A stretch of 64,000 bases of DNA from Alphaproteobacteria bacterium (GCA_002400495.2 NVQL02000053.1:62001-126000); one strand, 5' to 3'. Shown: positions 9,160 to 17,887, numbered from the stretch's first letter. The notes: generated by a model from the sequence alone, not told the origin. Numbers and translations are program-made.

Positions 9160-9853
9160 TAAAATCAAACTAAGCTTAGGTCAAGCAAATTTTAGCTTTA
9201 ACATCAATTTTAAAGCCCAAAAAATCCACGCCATAATTGGCCGCTCAGGCAGCGGAAAATCCACCTTACTCAATTTAGTTGCAGGTTTTGAAAACCCCGA
9301 ACAGGGCGATATATCATGGAATGAAAAATCTATCTTAAGCCAACAGCCACATCAACGGCCAATCACCAACCTGTTTCAAGAGCATAATTTATTTGCCCAT
9401 TTAAACATGTTTGATAACATCGCCATCGGCCTCAGCCCCAATTTAAAATTAAGCACAGAACAGGTCCAATTGGTCAACACCGCCATCAACTCGGTCGGTC
9501 TCAACAATATGCAAACTAAAAAACCCAAAGACTTATCAGGCGGCGAGGCGCAACGTGTCGCCTTAGCCAGAGCTTTGGCGCGGGCGCAAGATCAACAGAC
9601 CCCTCGCCCTCTATTATTGTTAGATGAACCCTTCTCAGCCCTCGACCCCGAAACACGGCTCGAAATGCGAGATTTAATCACCACAATTCAGAAAAATCTC
9701 AAATTGACCGTACTCATCATATCGCACAACCCAACCGAAATGTTAGATTTCGCCGATGAAATCACGCTGATTGCCGATGGTAAAATCGCCATTCAACATG
9801 ATTTATCACAAGCCAAACTTCCCAAAATTCTTGCTGAATTCATTCACATTTAG
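9146..9853 (+). CDS. thiQ: thiamine ABC transporter ATP-binding protein ThiQ
   Basis: 235 residues from the ATG at 9146, chosen because a very good CGGAGG site lies five bases before it and because this is the normal ThiQ length; an upstream start would lie inside thiP. Walker A GRSGSGKST is at residues 32-40, followed by the Q-loop NLFQEHNLFAHL, signature LSGGEAQRV and Walker B LLLLDEPFSALD. It energises thiamine/TPP uptake through ThiP. Its stop codon overlaps that of the convergent L,D-transpeptidase gene. Confidence 0.88.
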   Translation: MLKLDKIKLSLGQANFSFNINFKAQKIHAIIGRSGSGKSTLLNLVAGFENPEQGDISWNEKSILSQQPHQRPITNLFQEHNLFAHLNMFDNIAIGLSPNLKLSTEQVQLVNTAINSVGLNNMQTKKPKDLSGGEAQRVALARALARAQDQQTPRPLLLLDEPFSALDPETRLEMRDLITTIQKNLKLTVLIISHNPTEMLDFADEITLIADGKIAIQHDLSQAKLPKILAEFIHI

Positions 9854-10470
9854 GCTTCAATAATAACTTGAGTGCCAACGTCCACGCGATTATATAAGTC
9901 AATCACATCCACATTTCTCATGCGGTAACAACCATGAGAGGCAGCTTTACCGATAGACCAAGGCGCGTTAGTGCCATGAATACGCAAAGTCGGCGTGCCA
10001 CCCAAATTCATCGCCCGCATGCCCAATGGGTTGCGCGGGCCAGGTTTATAAACTCTCGGCATTTTCGGGTTTTCGCGCAAAATGCTAGCAGTTGGAATCC
10101 ATGTTGGGTTGGGGCGTTTACGGCTAATATAGCTTTTGCCCTTCCACTGGCGGCTAGCAGTACTACCCACCGCAATACCATAACGAATGGCTCTGCCCCA
10201 TTCACCAACTAAATAAATTTTACGCTCTGATGTTTTAATAATCAACGTACCAGGTTTATATGTGGTGCTAAAGCTCACATTTTCTTTTGTCGGGCCATAG
10301 ACCTTTTTAACCTTTTTCACTTTAGGGTAACGTTTTTTCGCAGGCGCTTTAATCTGCGATAGGCTTTTAATAACCTCATCAACATGAACAATCTGGCTAG
10401 CGGCAAAGCCGTTCGGCACAAATGACACAGCCAACGTCGCAGATAGAATAATTTTCACTAATAATTTCAT
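9850..10470 (-). CDS. L,D-transpeptidase (YkuD domain)
   Basis: 206 residues from the ATG at 10470, which follows GGAGGGTCTT. A signal peptide (about 1-24) precedes a basic linker and a YkuD catalytic domain. The catalytic signature HGTNAPWSIGKAASHGCYRM contains the histidine and the nucleophilic cysteine. Such enzymes form 3-3 peptidoglycan cross-links or attach proteins to the wall in the periplasm. It lies 71 bases downstream of znuB on the same strand but need not belong to the zinc operon. Confidence 0.92.
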   Translation of the reverse strand: MKLLVKIILSATLAVSFVPNGFAASQIVHVDEVIKSLSQIKAPAKKRYPKVKKVKKVYGPTKENVSFSTTYKPGTLIIKTSERKIYLVGEWGRAIRYGIAVGSTASRQWKGKSYISRKRPNPTWIPTASILRENPKMPRVYKPGPRNPLGMRAMNLGGTPTLRIHGTNAPWSIGKAASHGCYRMRNVDVIDLYNRVDVGTQVIIEA

Positions 10471-10541
10471 AAGACCCTCCATTTCATAGGGTGCATTATA
10501 GAATATTAGTTCAATTTTTCATCAAATTTGTTGGGTTTAAG

Positions 10542-11351
10542 TTAATGATTTCTAAACAATAATTTCGATCCTGCAAAGCATAAAACAAACAGACCAATCG
10601 CCACCACAATAATAGCCGCGTTGCCTGCCACATCATTTAAGAGGCTAATATACAGCCCCGCCGCCACCGATGTCATACCAATCAATGAGGCAAAAACCGC
10701 CATTTGTTCAGGGCTTTTGCTGATAAACCGCGCCGCCGCCGCAGGAATAATCAATATCGCCGACACCAATAACAAACCAGTAATTTTCATGGTGATCGCC
10801 ACCAAAACCGCCACCATCAGCGTAAAAATAAATTCAGCCTCAGGCCGCACCACATTTTCAGCATAAGCCAACTCGGGCGAGATTGTCACCGCCACCAAAC
10901 TGCGCCAATAAACCAGCAATGCGATAAAAACCGCCCCCCCGCCAATGAAAATAATCAGCAAATCCACCTCATCTATGGCAAACAGGCTGCCAAATAAATA
11001 GGCTTCTAAATCAACTTGCACTTCGGGCATCAGGCTGATCAGAAACAGCCCAACACCCAAAGCACCATGCGCGATGACGGATAATGAAACGTCACGCGCA
11101 AGACCTTTAGCTTTGTCTAAAAAATACAAGACAACCGCCATAACCATTGCCACAAATAAAATGGCATATTGCGGCACAACGCCCAGCATTAAGCCCAAAA
11201 CCACCCCTAAAAGCGATGAATGAGCAATGGTTTCGCCCATAAATGCCATGCGCCGCCATGCCAATAAACAACCAAACGGCCCCGCAATCAACGCCACGGC
11301 AATGCCAGCAACCATCGCGCGGACAAAAAAATCATCTAAAAATTCAAACAT
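10542..11351 (-). CDS. znuB: zinc ABC transporter permease ZnuB
   Basis: 269 residues and about eight membrane segments, of the ABC-3 (metal) permease family. The conserved start region, GPFGCLLAWRRMAFMGETIAHSSLLG, and the coupling region with VISPELAYAENV are recognisable. It carries zinc across the inner membrane with ZnuA and ZnuC. It lies 11 bases downstream of znuC in a zur-znuC-znuB operon that reads away from the Zur box at 12617-12631. Confidence 0.93.
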   Translation of the reverse strand: MFEFLDDFFVRAMVAGIAVALIAGPFGCLLAWRRMAFMGETIAHSSLLGVVLGLMLGVVPQYAILFVAMVMAVVLYFLDKAKGLARDVSLSVIAHGALGVGLFLISLMPEVQVDLEAYLFGSLFAIDEVDLLIIFIGGGAVFIALLVYWRSLVAVTISPELAYAENVVRPEAEFIFTLMVAVLVAITMKITGLLLVSAILIIPAAAARFISKSPEQMAVFASLIGMTSVAAGLYISLLNDVAGNAAIIVVAIGLFVLCFAGSKLLFRNH

Positions 11352-11362
11352 TTATACCGCCT

Positions 11363-12115
11363 CTAATGCTCATGATTACAATTTTCGTCATGCTCATGCC
11401 CCAATTCATGGTTATGATCATGCTTATGGGTATAAACCGCAAATTGATCAGCCAATGATCCAAATATATCCTTAAATTCATCCATATGCTGCACCTGCTC
11501 AGGCTTGCCATGACAACAGATATGACCATTAATGCAATAGACTTTATCCGTCGATTTCATCACCAAGTGCAAATCATGCGAGACCATTAAAATCGCCGTG
11601 CCATACTGTTTAGAATAGCTAGAGATTAAATTATTAAGCTGAACTTCACCCGCTTGGTCAACCCCCTGCAACGCCTCATCCAGCACCAAAATATCAGGCT
11701 TAGAAATCATCGCCCGCGCCAATAAAACCCGCTGCAATTCACCGCCCGAAAGCTGCTTCACCTGCGCACCAAGCAAATGCTCACAATCGGTAGTTTCAAG
11801 CGCCTCAACAAGTGTTTCATCATCATATTTTTGAGTAAAATTAAGCAACCGCTTCACCGTCAGCGGCAAAAACGGGCTAATTTCAAATTTCTGCGGTACA
11901 TAGGATATTTTAAGCCCCGCTTTGCGCTCAATAAGCCCTTCAGTCGCAGGATAAAGGCCCAACAACATTTTCACCAAAGAGGTTTTACCACCGCCATTCG
12001 GGCCAATAAATATAGCAATTTCACCCGCTATAATTTCAAAGTCAACAGCGCTTAAAACCTGACGATTGCCCAACTGCAAAGAGGCCTGCTCGGCCCTAAT
12101 CAATATATCACTCAT
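11363..12115 (-). CDS. znuC: zinc ABC transporter ATP-binding protein ZnuC
   Basis: 250 residues from MSDILIRAEQ (ATG at 12115); a 15-codon longer reading would run back into zur. Walker A GPNGGGKTS, signature LSGGELQRV and Walker B ILVLDEAL are present. The aspartate-alanine variant (DEAL rather than DEPT) is common in metal importers. The C-terminus is a histidine-rich tail (HKHDHNHELGHEHDEN and on) that probably binds zinc, a feature of several alphaproteobacterial ZnuC proteins. It starts just past the zur stop. Confidence 0.94.
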   Translation of the reverse strand: MSDILIRAEQASLQLGNRQVLSAVDFEIIAGEIAIFIGPNGGGKTSLVKMLLGLYPATEGLIERKAGLKISYVPQKFEISPFLPLTVKRLLNFTQKYDDETLVEALETTDCEHLLGAQVKQLSGGELQRVLLARAMISKPDILVLDEALQGVDQAGEVQLNNLISSYSKQYGTAILMVSHDLHLVMKSTDKVYCINGHICCHGKPEQVQHMDEFKDIFGSLADQFAVYTHKHDHNHELGHEHDENCNHEH

Positions 12116-12123
12116 AACAATTC

Positions 12124-12603
12124 CTATATGGCTTGGCAGGTGGCGCAAATGCCGCGGCATTCCACAATCACTTTATTTATTTTAAACCCAAAAGAAGCCG
12201 CTTTTTCAAACAGATTTTGCGCACCCCGACGCGCAATCTTCTCATCCACATGACCACATTCATCACATATAAAAGCCTGCGCTAAATGATGTTCGTCTTG
12301 GCTTTTATCGACCATACAGGCATAAAAACTATTCTGGCTTTCGACCTTATGAATCAACCCCAAATCGAGCAAAAAATCCAGCGCACGGTAAACCGTTGGC
12401 GGCTGCGGCTTGCCCTGCCCTTCAACATGCATATCGCGCATTTTATCCAAAATATCATAGGCACCCATGGCCTTATGGTCACTAAGCAAAATATTCAACA
12501 CCAACAAACGCTGTGCCGTGAGTTTTTTGCCTTTGCTCAACGCTATTTCCTGCGCGAATTGCGTACTTTTTTCAATGCATATATTGTGATTATGTTCGGC
12601 CAT
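12124..12603 (-). CDS. zur: zinc uptake regulator Zur (Fur family)
   Basis: 159 residues. A Fur-type winged helix comes first (LTAQRLLVLNILLSDHKAMGAYDIL; recognition helix near PPTVYRALDFL), then a dimerisation domain with the structural zinc cysteines CDECGH and CRGICATC. It represses zinc uptake genes when zinc is sufficient. AGGAGGT precedes the ATG. A perfect 15-base palindrome sits 14 bases upstream of its start, so it is probably autoregulated together with znuCB. The neighbouring znu genes separate it from Fur. Confidence 0.95.
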   Translation of the reverse strand: MAEHNHNICIEKSTQFAQEIALSKGKKLTAQRLLVLNILLSDHKAMGAYDILDKMRDMHVEGQGKPQPPTVYRALDFLLDLGLIHKVESQNSFYACMVDKSQDEHHLAQAFICDECGHVDEKIARRGAQNLFEKAASFGFKINKVIVECRGICATCQAI

Positions 12604-12616
12604 ATTACCTCCTACT

Positions 12617-12631
12617 TGTTATATTATAACA
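12617..12631. promoter_or_regulatory. Zur box for zur-znuCB
   Basis: Perfect 7-1-7 palindrome TGTTATATTATAACA. It matches the Zur operator form known from rhizobia and Brucella relatives. On the minus strand it contains TATAAT, so binding would cover the -10 of the zur promoter. An identical copy lies 51 bases away. Confidence 0.88.
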
Positions 12632-12667
12632 TATCACTTGACATTGCAATAGCCATCCTCTAAAAAG

Positions 12668-12682
12668 TGTTATATTATAACA
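12668..12682. promoter_or_regulatory. Zur box for znuA operon
   Basis: Second exact copy of TGTTATATTATAACA, ending 15 bases before the znuA ATG. A TTGACA hexamer at 12638-12643 lies upstream and could be the -35 of the znuA promoter, with the box covering the -10 to +1 region. Confidence 0.88.
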
Positions 12683-12697
12683 TTTGGAAAAAAATAA

Positions 12698-13714
12698 ATG
12701 AAACTTAAAGCATCACTCGCATTGGCGACTATATCTCTCAGCCTATTCGCCCAAGCCGCCCAAGCCGAAGTTAAAATTCTAAGCAGCATCCGCCCCATTT
12801 ACTATCTGGTCGAGGGTGTCAATCAAGGCATAAACCAACAAGAACTATTAGTTGGTGGCAACATTTCACCGCATGATTATCAACCCAAACCATCTGACAT
12901 TCAAAAAATTAGAGATGCCGATATTATTTTTAGAATTGATGAAGATTTCCAACCCCGCTTTACCAAACTTTTTAGCGCCAACATGGATGACGCGCCCCTC
13001 ATCAGCTTGGCCGATATTGACAACCTAAAATTATTACCCAATGAAGCCCACCTTAAAGCCGAACATGACGAGCAAGAAGAAGAACATGAAGAGGATGAAG
13101 AACACCATGAAGAAGGTGAAGATCATGAAGAGGGTGAAGAAGAGCATCATGATGAAGCTGAACATGGCCACAGCCATAGCGCCAATGAGTATGATTTACA
13201 CATCTGGTTATCACCACGCAACGCCATAAAAATAACTGATGAAGTGGCATTACAACTTTCAAAACTAGACCCAACAAACCGCGAAAAATACCAATATAAT
13301 GCCAAACAACAAATCGCGCACCTTAGGCAGCTTAATTTAAACCTACAACAACAATTAAACCCATATAAAAACCAATATTTCTTCAGCTATCATGATGCAT
13401 ATGGCTATTATACAGAAAATTTTGGCCTCAAACATTCACTCGCCATCACCCCCACCCTAAACCACCAGCTTTCAGCTCATAAAATGCAAGAAATCTTAGA
13501 CGCAGCACAGCAAAAATCTATAACCTGTGTCATGTTAGAGCCACAATTCAGCGATAAATTAGCCAAAACAATCGTCAAAGATAACCATAAGGCGAAAATA
13601 AACTCTTGGGATCCACTGGGTTTTGATTTAGAATTAACTGCAAATTCTTATCATATCTTACTCAAAAACATGAGCAATAATTTAGCTAAATGTCTTTCAA
13701 AACCAAACCCATAA
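12698..13714 (+). CDS. znuA: zinc ABC transporter substrate-binding protein ZnuA
   Basis: 338 residues. The signal peptide (about 1-23, ending AQAAQA) precedes a cluster A-I metal-binding fold. The zinc ligands appear in NISPHDYQPKPSD, DLHIWLSPRN and the SYHDAYGYY segment. Between the first and second lies a long loop of Glu, Asp and His (roughly residues 119-162), the zinc-sensing or zinc-loading loop typical of ZnuA. It captures periplasmic zinc for ZnuBC. It is transcribed divergently from zur, directly after a Zur box, and overlaps the next gene by 25 bases. Confidence 0.94.
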   Translation: MKLKASLALATISLSLFAQAAQAEVKILSSIRPIYYLVEGVNQGINQQELLVGGNISPHDYQPKPSDIQKIRDADIIFRIDEDFQPRFTKLFSANMDDAPLISLADIDNLKLLPNEAHLKAEHDEQEEEHEEDEEHHEEGEDHEEGEEEHHDEAEHGHSHSANEYDLHIWLSPRNAIKITDEVALQLSKLDPTNREKYQYNAKQQIAHLRQLNLNLQQQLNPYKNQYFFSYHDAYGYYTENFGLKHSLAITPTLNHQLSAHKMQEILDAAQQKSITCVMLEPQFSDKLAKTIVKDNHKAKINSWDPLGFDLELTANSYHILLKNMSNNLAKCLSKPNP

Positions 13715-14361
13715 AATTCCTCAGCATTTTAACTCTAACATTTGGGTTATGGCCAACCAATATGGCCATAGCCCATCCACATATTTTAATCGATGCGGCG
13801 GTTACATTCCACATTCAAAAAACCCAAAACGGCCAATTTCAGCTCGATAGCCTACATTACACATGGCAATTTGACGAAAATTTCAGCCTGTTATTATTGG
13901 GCGATTATGACGATGACCAAAACCAACTTTTAGAGCAACAAGAACTCACCACCATGGGCATGGAAACCATGGAAGGCGCAAAAGAGCTGCTTTATTTCAC
14001 CCATATATCCAATGGCGATACGAAAATCAGCCCCAATGATGCACCCACAGTGCAAGCCACATTTAAAGACAACCGCCTGACCTTGGAATTTGATCTAACC
14101 TTGCCAGAATCCCTCCCCCTAACCGAGACATTTAAATTCACCCTCTATGATGAAGAATATTTTACAGCGTTTTTTGTCAAAAAAGATAGCGGATATCAAT
14201 TGGTCGGCGATGATATTGAAAGCTGTGCCATATACCAAGCAGAACAAGGCCAACTCGATAGCAATATCAAAATCGCGCTAGAAAACGCTTTTAATGATGA
14301 CCTCACCAATCAAGGCATGGGCGCTCAATTTGCCGATGACATAGGCATAAAATGCGGTTAA
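13690..14361 (+). CDS. DUF1007 family secreted protein
   Basis: 223 residues with an N-terminal signal peptide (to about MAIAHPH). The mature start AHPHILIDAAV, the LHYTWQFDENFS segment and the FFVKKDSGYQLV region are characteristic of DUF1007, whose members are nearly always encoded next to NicO/RcnA-type metal transporters. The exposed N-terminal histidines after signal cleavage could bind metal. It overlaps znuA by 25 bases and the next gene by 10, so all three are surely co-transcribed from the Zur-controlled promoter. A periplasmic partner of the transporter is inferred; the metal is not known from the family alone. Confidence 0.82.
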   Translation: MSFKTKPIKFLSILTLTFGLWPTNMAIAHPHILIDAAVTFHIQKTQNGQFQLDSLHYTWQFDENFSLLLLGDYDDDQNQLLEQQELTTMGMETMEGAKELLYFTHISNGDTKISPNDAPTVQATFKDNRLTLEFDLTLPESLPLTETFKFTLYDEEYFTAFFVKKDSGYQLVGDDIESCAIYQAEQGQLDSNIKIALENAFNDDLTNQGMGAQFADDIGIKCG

Positions 14362-15296
14362 TCCTCATCACTATATTCCTGCTCAGCGCCACAATTTTCA
14401 GCGCCAATGCCGCCGACAATGTTTTCAGGCCCAAAAACACCAGCAGTATAGAGCAAACCAACCAATTCATCCCCAAACCGCTCATGCCCATGGTGCAAAA
14501 AATTCGCCAATTGCAAGCCGAATATCTCAATCAAGTCACCGAAACCTTGCGCCAGATAAAACAAGATGAAAAATCTCTATTTCCCCTGTCATTATTATTC
14601 CTAAGCTTTCTCTACGGCTTATTACACGCCGCAGGGCCAGGCCACGGCAAAGCAGTTATTTCGGCCTACCTACTCAGCACCAAAGCCCAGTTACGCCAAG
14701 GCATCCAGATTGCATTTTTCGCCTCCATGCTACAAGCCATCACCGCCATCATCATCACCTTTGCAGGCATATTCCTGTTGCAATTCTCAGTCAGATCCAT
14801 CAACCAAACTTTTACTTATTTCGAACAATTTTCTTATGCTTTAATCGCCACATTAGGCCTATATCTACTCACCGCCCACATCATAAAAATCATCCGCCGC
14901 AACCCAGCAAGCGGGCATAATCTGCATGATGAAAATTGCCTTTGCGGTCACGACCATATCCCCACCCCACAGCCAAATCAAAACATCAGGCAAAAATTAC
15001 TAACCATATTCAGCATCGGCATCCGCCCCTGCACAGGCGCACTCATCATCCTCATTCTAGCCCATGGTTTACAACTATACGCCACAGCAATATTAGCCAC
15101 CTTCCTCATGGCCTTCGGCACTTTCATCACCATTAGCTTGGTCGCCACCTTTGCCGTTTCACTGCAAAATATCAGTCAAAAATTCACCAACAATATGTCG
15201 TCAAAATATTACACCTATGCAGCCGATACACTCAAAATCTGTCTTTACCTGTTCATTTTTAGTTTTGGTTTATTATTGATCATCGCGACAATTTGA
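14352..15296 (+). CDS. NicO/RcnA-family metal transporter
   Basis: 314 residues with an N-terminal signal-like segment and about six membrane helices. The family signature GLLHAAGPGHGKAVISAYLL and the later IGIRPCTGALIILI are clear (PF03824, nickel/cobalt transporter). A cytoplasmic loop rich in His and Cys (GHNLHDENCLCGHDH) could bind metal. RcnA itself exports Ni/Co, but the position in a znuA operon behind a Zur box points to zinc, either as an uptake aid or in periplasmic metal balance. This is an inference. Confidence 0.85.
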   Translation: MRLILITIFLLSATIFSANAADNVFRPKNTSSIEQTNQFIPKPLMPMVQKIRQLQAEYLNQVTETLRQIKQDEKSLFPLSLLFLSFLYGLLHAAGPGHGKAVISAYLLSTKAQLRQGIQIAFFASMLQAITAIIITFAGIFLLQFSVRSINQTFTYFEQFSYALIATLGLYLLTAHIIKIIRRNPASGHNLHDENCLCGHDHIPTPQPNQNIRQKLLTIFSIGIRPCTGALIILILAHGLQLYATAILATFLMAFGTFITISLVATFAVSLQNISQKFTNNMSSKYYTYAADTLKICLYLFIFSFGLLLIIATI

Positions 15297-15351
15297 CCAT
15301 ATATTTCCGCACCCCAAATGGTTATAATGGCAAAAAATACGGAAAAATAAT

Positions 15352-15783
15352 ATGACCTCAGCCACCGACCCAACCCCTGAAGATTTTGCCAATATGGGCA
15401 TAGACGAAGCCATGATCAAAAAATTCGTCACCCATTTTTACGATGTCGTGCATGGTGATAAAATCCTCGGGCCATATTTCCACCACCAAATGGAAGCCAC
15501 ATGGGATCAACATCTAGAAAAAATGTGCAATTTCTGGTCGGCCATATTGCTCAAAACCCACCGCTTTAATGGCCGCCCCGTACCCGCCCACACCAAGCTA
15601 ACTGGCTTGCAGCAAAGTGACTTTTTACATTGGCTCGTCACGTTCGAAAAAACCATCAAACATTGCTGCACCCCCGAAGTGGTTCCCCACATTATGAAAA
15701 AAGCTCATATGATTGCCAACAGCTTACAATATGGCGTTTTCTACCGCCCAGAACTGATGAAAGATAAATATAATCTAGACTAA
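15352..15783 (+). CDS. group III truncated haemoglobin
   Basis: 143 residues. The 2-over-2 globin features are visible: IKKFVTHFYDVVHGDKILGPYFHHQ, then the E-helix region MCNFWSAILLKTHRFNGRPVPAHTKL, and a late FEKTIKH segment followed by HIMKKAHMIANSLQYG. HRFNGRP with a following HxKL is typical of the group III (Ctb/Cgb-like) class. Likely roles are oxygen or nitric oxide handling in the cytoplasm. It lies 55 bases after the NicO gene, beyond a short AT-rich gap, and its stop codon overlaps that of the convergent histidine kinase gene. Confidence 0.88.
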   Translation: MTSATDPTPEDFANMGIDEAMIKKFVTHFYDVVHGDKILGPYFHHQMEATWDQHLEKMCNFWSAILLKTHRFNGRPVPAHTKLTGLQQSDFLHWLVTFEKTIKHCCTPEVVPHIMKKAHMIANSLQYGVFYRPELMKDKYNLD

Positions 15784-17165
15784 AGCGGCAGTGTCACCCG
15801 CACCTCAAGTCCCCGCGCTTCACCATCCTGCATAATATTACGTATCGTCACATCACCGCCATGCCCACGTATGATGTTACGCGCAATCGACAGGCCAAGC
15901 CCCACCCCACCCGTGTCTTTATTACGCGATTTCTCAAGCCGATAAAACGGCTCAAACACTTTTTCAAACTCATCCTCAACAATGCCAGAACCAGTGTCTG
16001 TTATGCAAATCGCCACGTTTTTACCGCCGTCAATAAGCCTAAAATCCACTTCAACTTGCTCACCATATTTAAGCCCATTATCCACCAAATTGCGCAACGC
16101 CCGTTTCATCGCCATCACCCGCATCGGCAAAACAATTTGCGGCCTTTGATTATCTTCAGATAACGCCACCTGAGCGCCCATATCCTTATAATCCTCAACC
16201 AGAGATTCAAGCAAACTTTCCAAATCAGTCTCTTTGGTTTTCTCATCAGACACACTGTCCTTAGAAAATTTAAGCGCCGCCTCCGTCATCATTTGCATTT
16301 CATCAAGAGTCTCTAATATCTTGCCCTGCATTTCTTTGTCTTCAATAAATTCCGCCCGCAACCGCAACGAGGTAATCGGCGTGCGCAAATCGTGCGATAT
16401 CGCCGCCAACATTTTGGTTCTGTCATCAACAAAATTCTTAACCTTGCGGTTCATCTGGTTAAATGATTGCGTCACATGGCGCACATCCGCCGTGCCTTCT
16501 TCAACCAATTCCCCGACATCTTGCCCGCGACCTAACTTTTGCGCGGCATCAGCCAAAGCACCCAATGGTTTGGTCATCCTGCGCACCACCCATGATACAA
16601 TCACAATGATAAATAACACCATCAACACCATGGTCAATAACAACGGCGCAATCCACGAATATGATGATGGCCGCTCTAAACGCGTGACATTCAACCATTG
16701 CCCCGATTGCAAACCAATGCTTATACGCGTGGTTTTCGGCTGTTTTGCCCGTCGAAATGTCCCCATCATTCCGCGCGCACCCTCAGATATAACCACAATC
16801 CGCTCAACATTTGGCAGGTTTTTCATCAATATTCTTTGAATATGTGCCGAATGCATAGGTTGATCATCCCGCCCCCGCACCGGCGATTGAGACAATTTAA
16901 TTTTTAAATTTCGACTATCAAATCGATCAAATAACCGACGGTTTGGCCGAATGCGCCCGCGCTGAATTTCAATCAAATGAACCAAATTAACAATGCGCTC
17001 AATCATCCGATCTTGCTCAAAATCATCATTAGCGATGCGCCGCGCGTCAACAAATATAAGCAACGTCACCAATTGCGAAATAACCAATGCCAACAATAAA
17101 AGCGAAACCAATTGCCCCCATAAGCTTTTGGGGTAAATATGTTTTAGCCAGCGATTTTTAAACAT
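15780..17165 (-). CDS. EnvZ-like sensor histidine kinase
   Basis: 461 residues from MFKNRW at 17165, whose ATG overlaps the response regulator stop (TAATG). Order: membrane helix (about 18-40), periplasmic sensor of about 120 residues, second membrane helix (about 165-190), HAMP domain, dimerisation domain with the phospho-accepting histidine in AAISHDLRTPITSLR, and a HATPase domain with LRNLVDNGLKYG, DTGSGI and GVGLGLSIA. It phosphorylates the regulator encoded just upstream. The periplasmic domain is basic (many Arg/Lys) and gives no clue to the signal. Confidence 0.93.
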   Translation of the reverse strand: MFKNRWLKHIYPKSLWGQLVSLLLLALVISQLVTLLIFVDARRIANDDFEQDRMIERIVNLVHLIEIQRGRIRPNRRLFDRFDSRNLKIKLSQSPVRGRDDQPMHSAHIQRILMKNLPNVERIVVISEGARGMMGTFRRAKQPKTTRISIGLQSGQWLNVTRLERPSSYSWIAPLLLTMVLMVLFIIVIVSWVVRRMTKPLGALADAAQKLGRGQDVGELVEEGTADVRHVTQSFNQMNRKVKNFVDDRTKMLAAISHDLRTPITSLRLRAEFIEDKEMQGKILETLDEMQMMTEAALKFSKDSVSDEKTKETDLESLLESLVEDYKDMGAQVALSEDNQRPQIVLPMRVMAMKRALRNLVDNGLKYGEQVEVDFRLIDGGKNVAICITDTGSGIVEDEFEKVFEPFYRLEKSRNKDTGGVGLGLSIARNIIRGHGGDVTIRNIMQDGEARGLEVRVTLPL

Positions 17166-17887
17166 TAGTCCAGCTCCACATTGGCGCAAAACATATAACC
17201 TTTACCCCAAACAGTTTTAATCAATTCTGGTTTTTTATGGTCAACCTCCACCTTGCGCCGCAAGCGGCTGACCAAATTATCAATCGACCGATCAAACAAT
17301 TGCGCCTCACGACCACGCGCCAACTCCAGCAATTGATCGCGGTTCAACTCAGTATTAGGATGTAGTAAAAACACCGAAAGCAGCATAAATTCAGCCGTAC
17401 TCAACACATAATTTATGCCGTTTTTATCCACCAATTCACGGCTTTTCACATTGAGCACCCAACCATTAAACCGCACTTCATTGGCTGCTTCAATGTCCAA
17501 CAATTTACGTGGCGGCAAGCTTTGCGCACGGCGCAATACCGATTTTATCCGCGCCAATAACTCACGCGGGTTAAATGGCTTGGTCAGATAATCATCCGCC
17601 CCCATCTCCAAACCAATAATCCGATCCGTCTCATCAGCCATAGCGGTCAACATAATAATCGGCACTTCCGTGGTTTCGCGCAAATAACGGCATAAGCTCA
17701 ACCCATCTTCACCTGGCATCATAATGTCCAACACCACCAAATCTGGCGTGCCAGTCTTTATAAGCGCCCGCAGCGCACGGCCATCTTCGGCCATGCTGGT
17801 TTTATAGCCATGCTCCGCCAAATAGCGCCCGGTTAAATCCCGAATGTCTTTATTGTCGTCGACTATATATATATGTCCGTTTTGCAT
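17165..17887 (-). CDS. OmpR-family response regulator
   Basis: 240 residues. The receiver domain (about 1-120) has the acidic pocket IVDDN, phospho-acceptor aspartate in LVVLDIMMPGEDGL (near residue 53), TAMAD and the conserved lysine in DDYLTKPFNP. A winged-helix DNA-binding domain follows (about 135-235; LSTAEFMLLSVFL, RSIDNLVSRLRRKVE). It is coupled to the kinase gene. It is divergent from the EF-hand gene, and the region between carries a direct repeat of the kind OmpR-type regulators bind. Confidence 0.94.
   Translation of the reverse strand: MQNGHIYIVDDNKDIRDLTGRYLAEHGYKTSMAEDGRALRALIKTGTPDLVVLDIMMPGEDGLSLCRYLRETTEVPIIMLTAMADETDRIIGLEMGADDYLTKPFNPRELLARIKSVLRRAQSLPPRKLLDIEAANEVRFNGWVLNVKSRELVDKNGINYVLSTAEFMLLSVFLLHPNTELNRDQLLELARGREAQLFDRSIDNLVSRLRRKVEVDHKKPELIKTVWGKGYMFCANVELD

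Noticed and set aside
13041-13277. short frames over the acidic loop of znuA
   Set aside because: Caused by the repetitive Glu/His codons in the zinc-binding loop; no independent gene.
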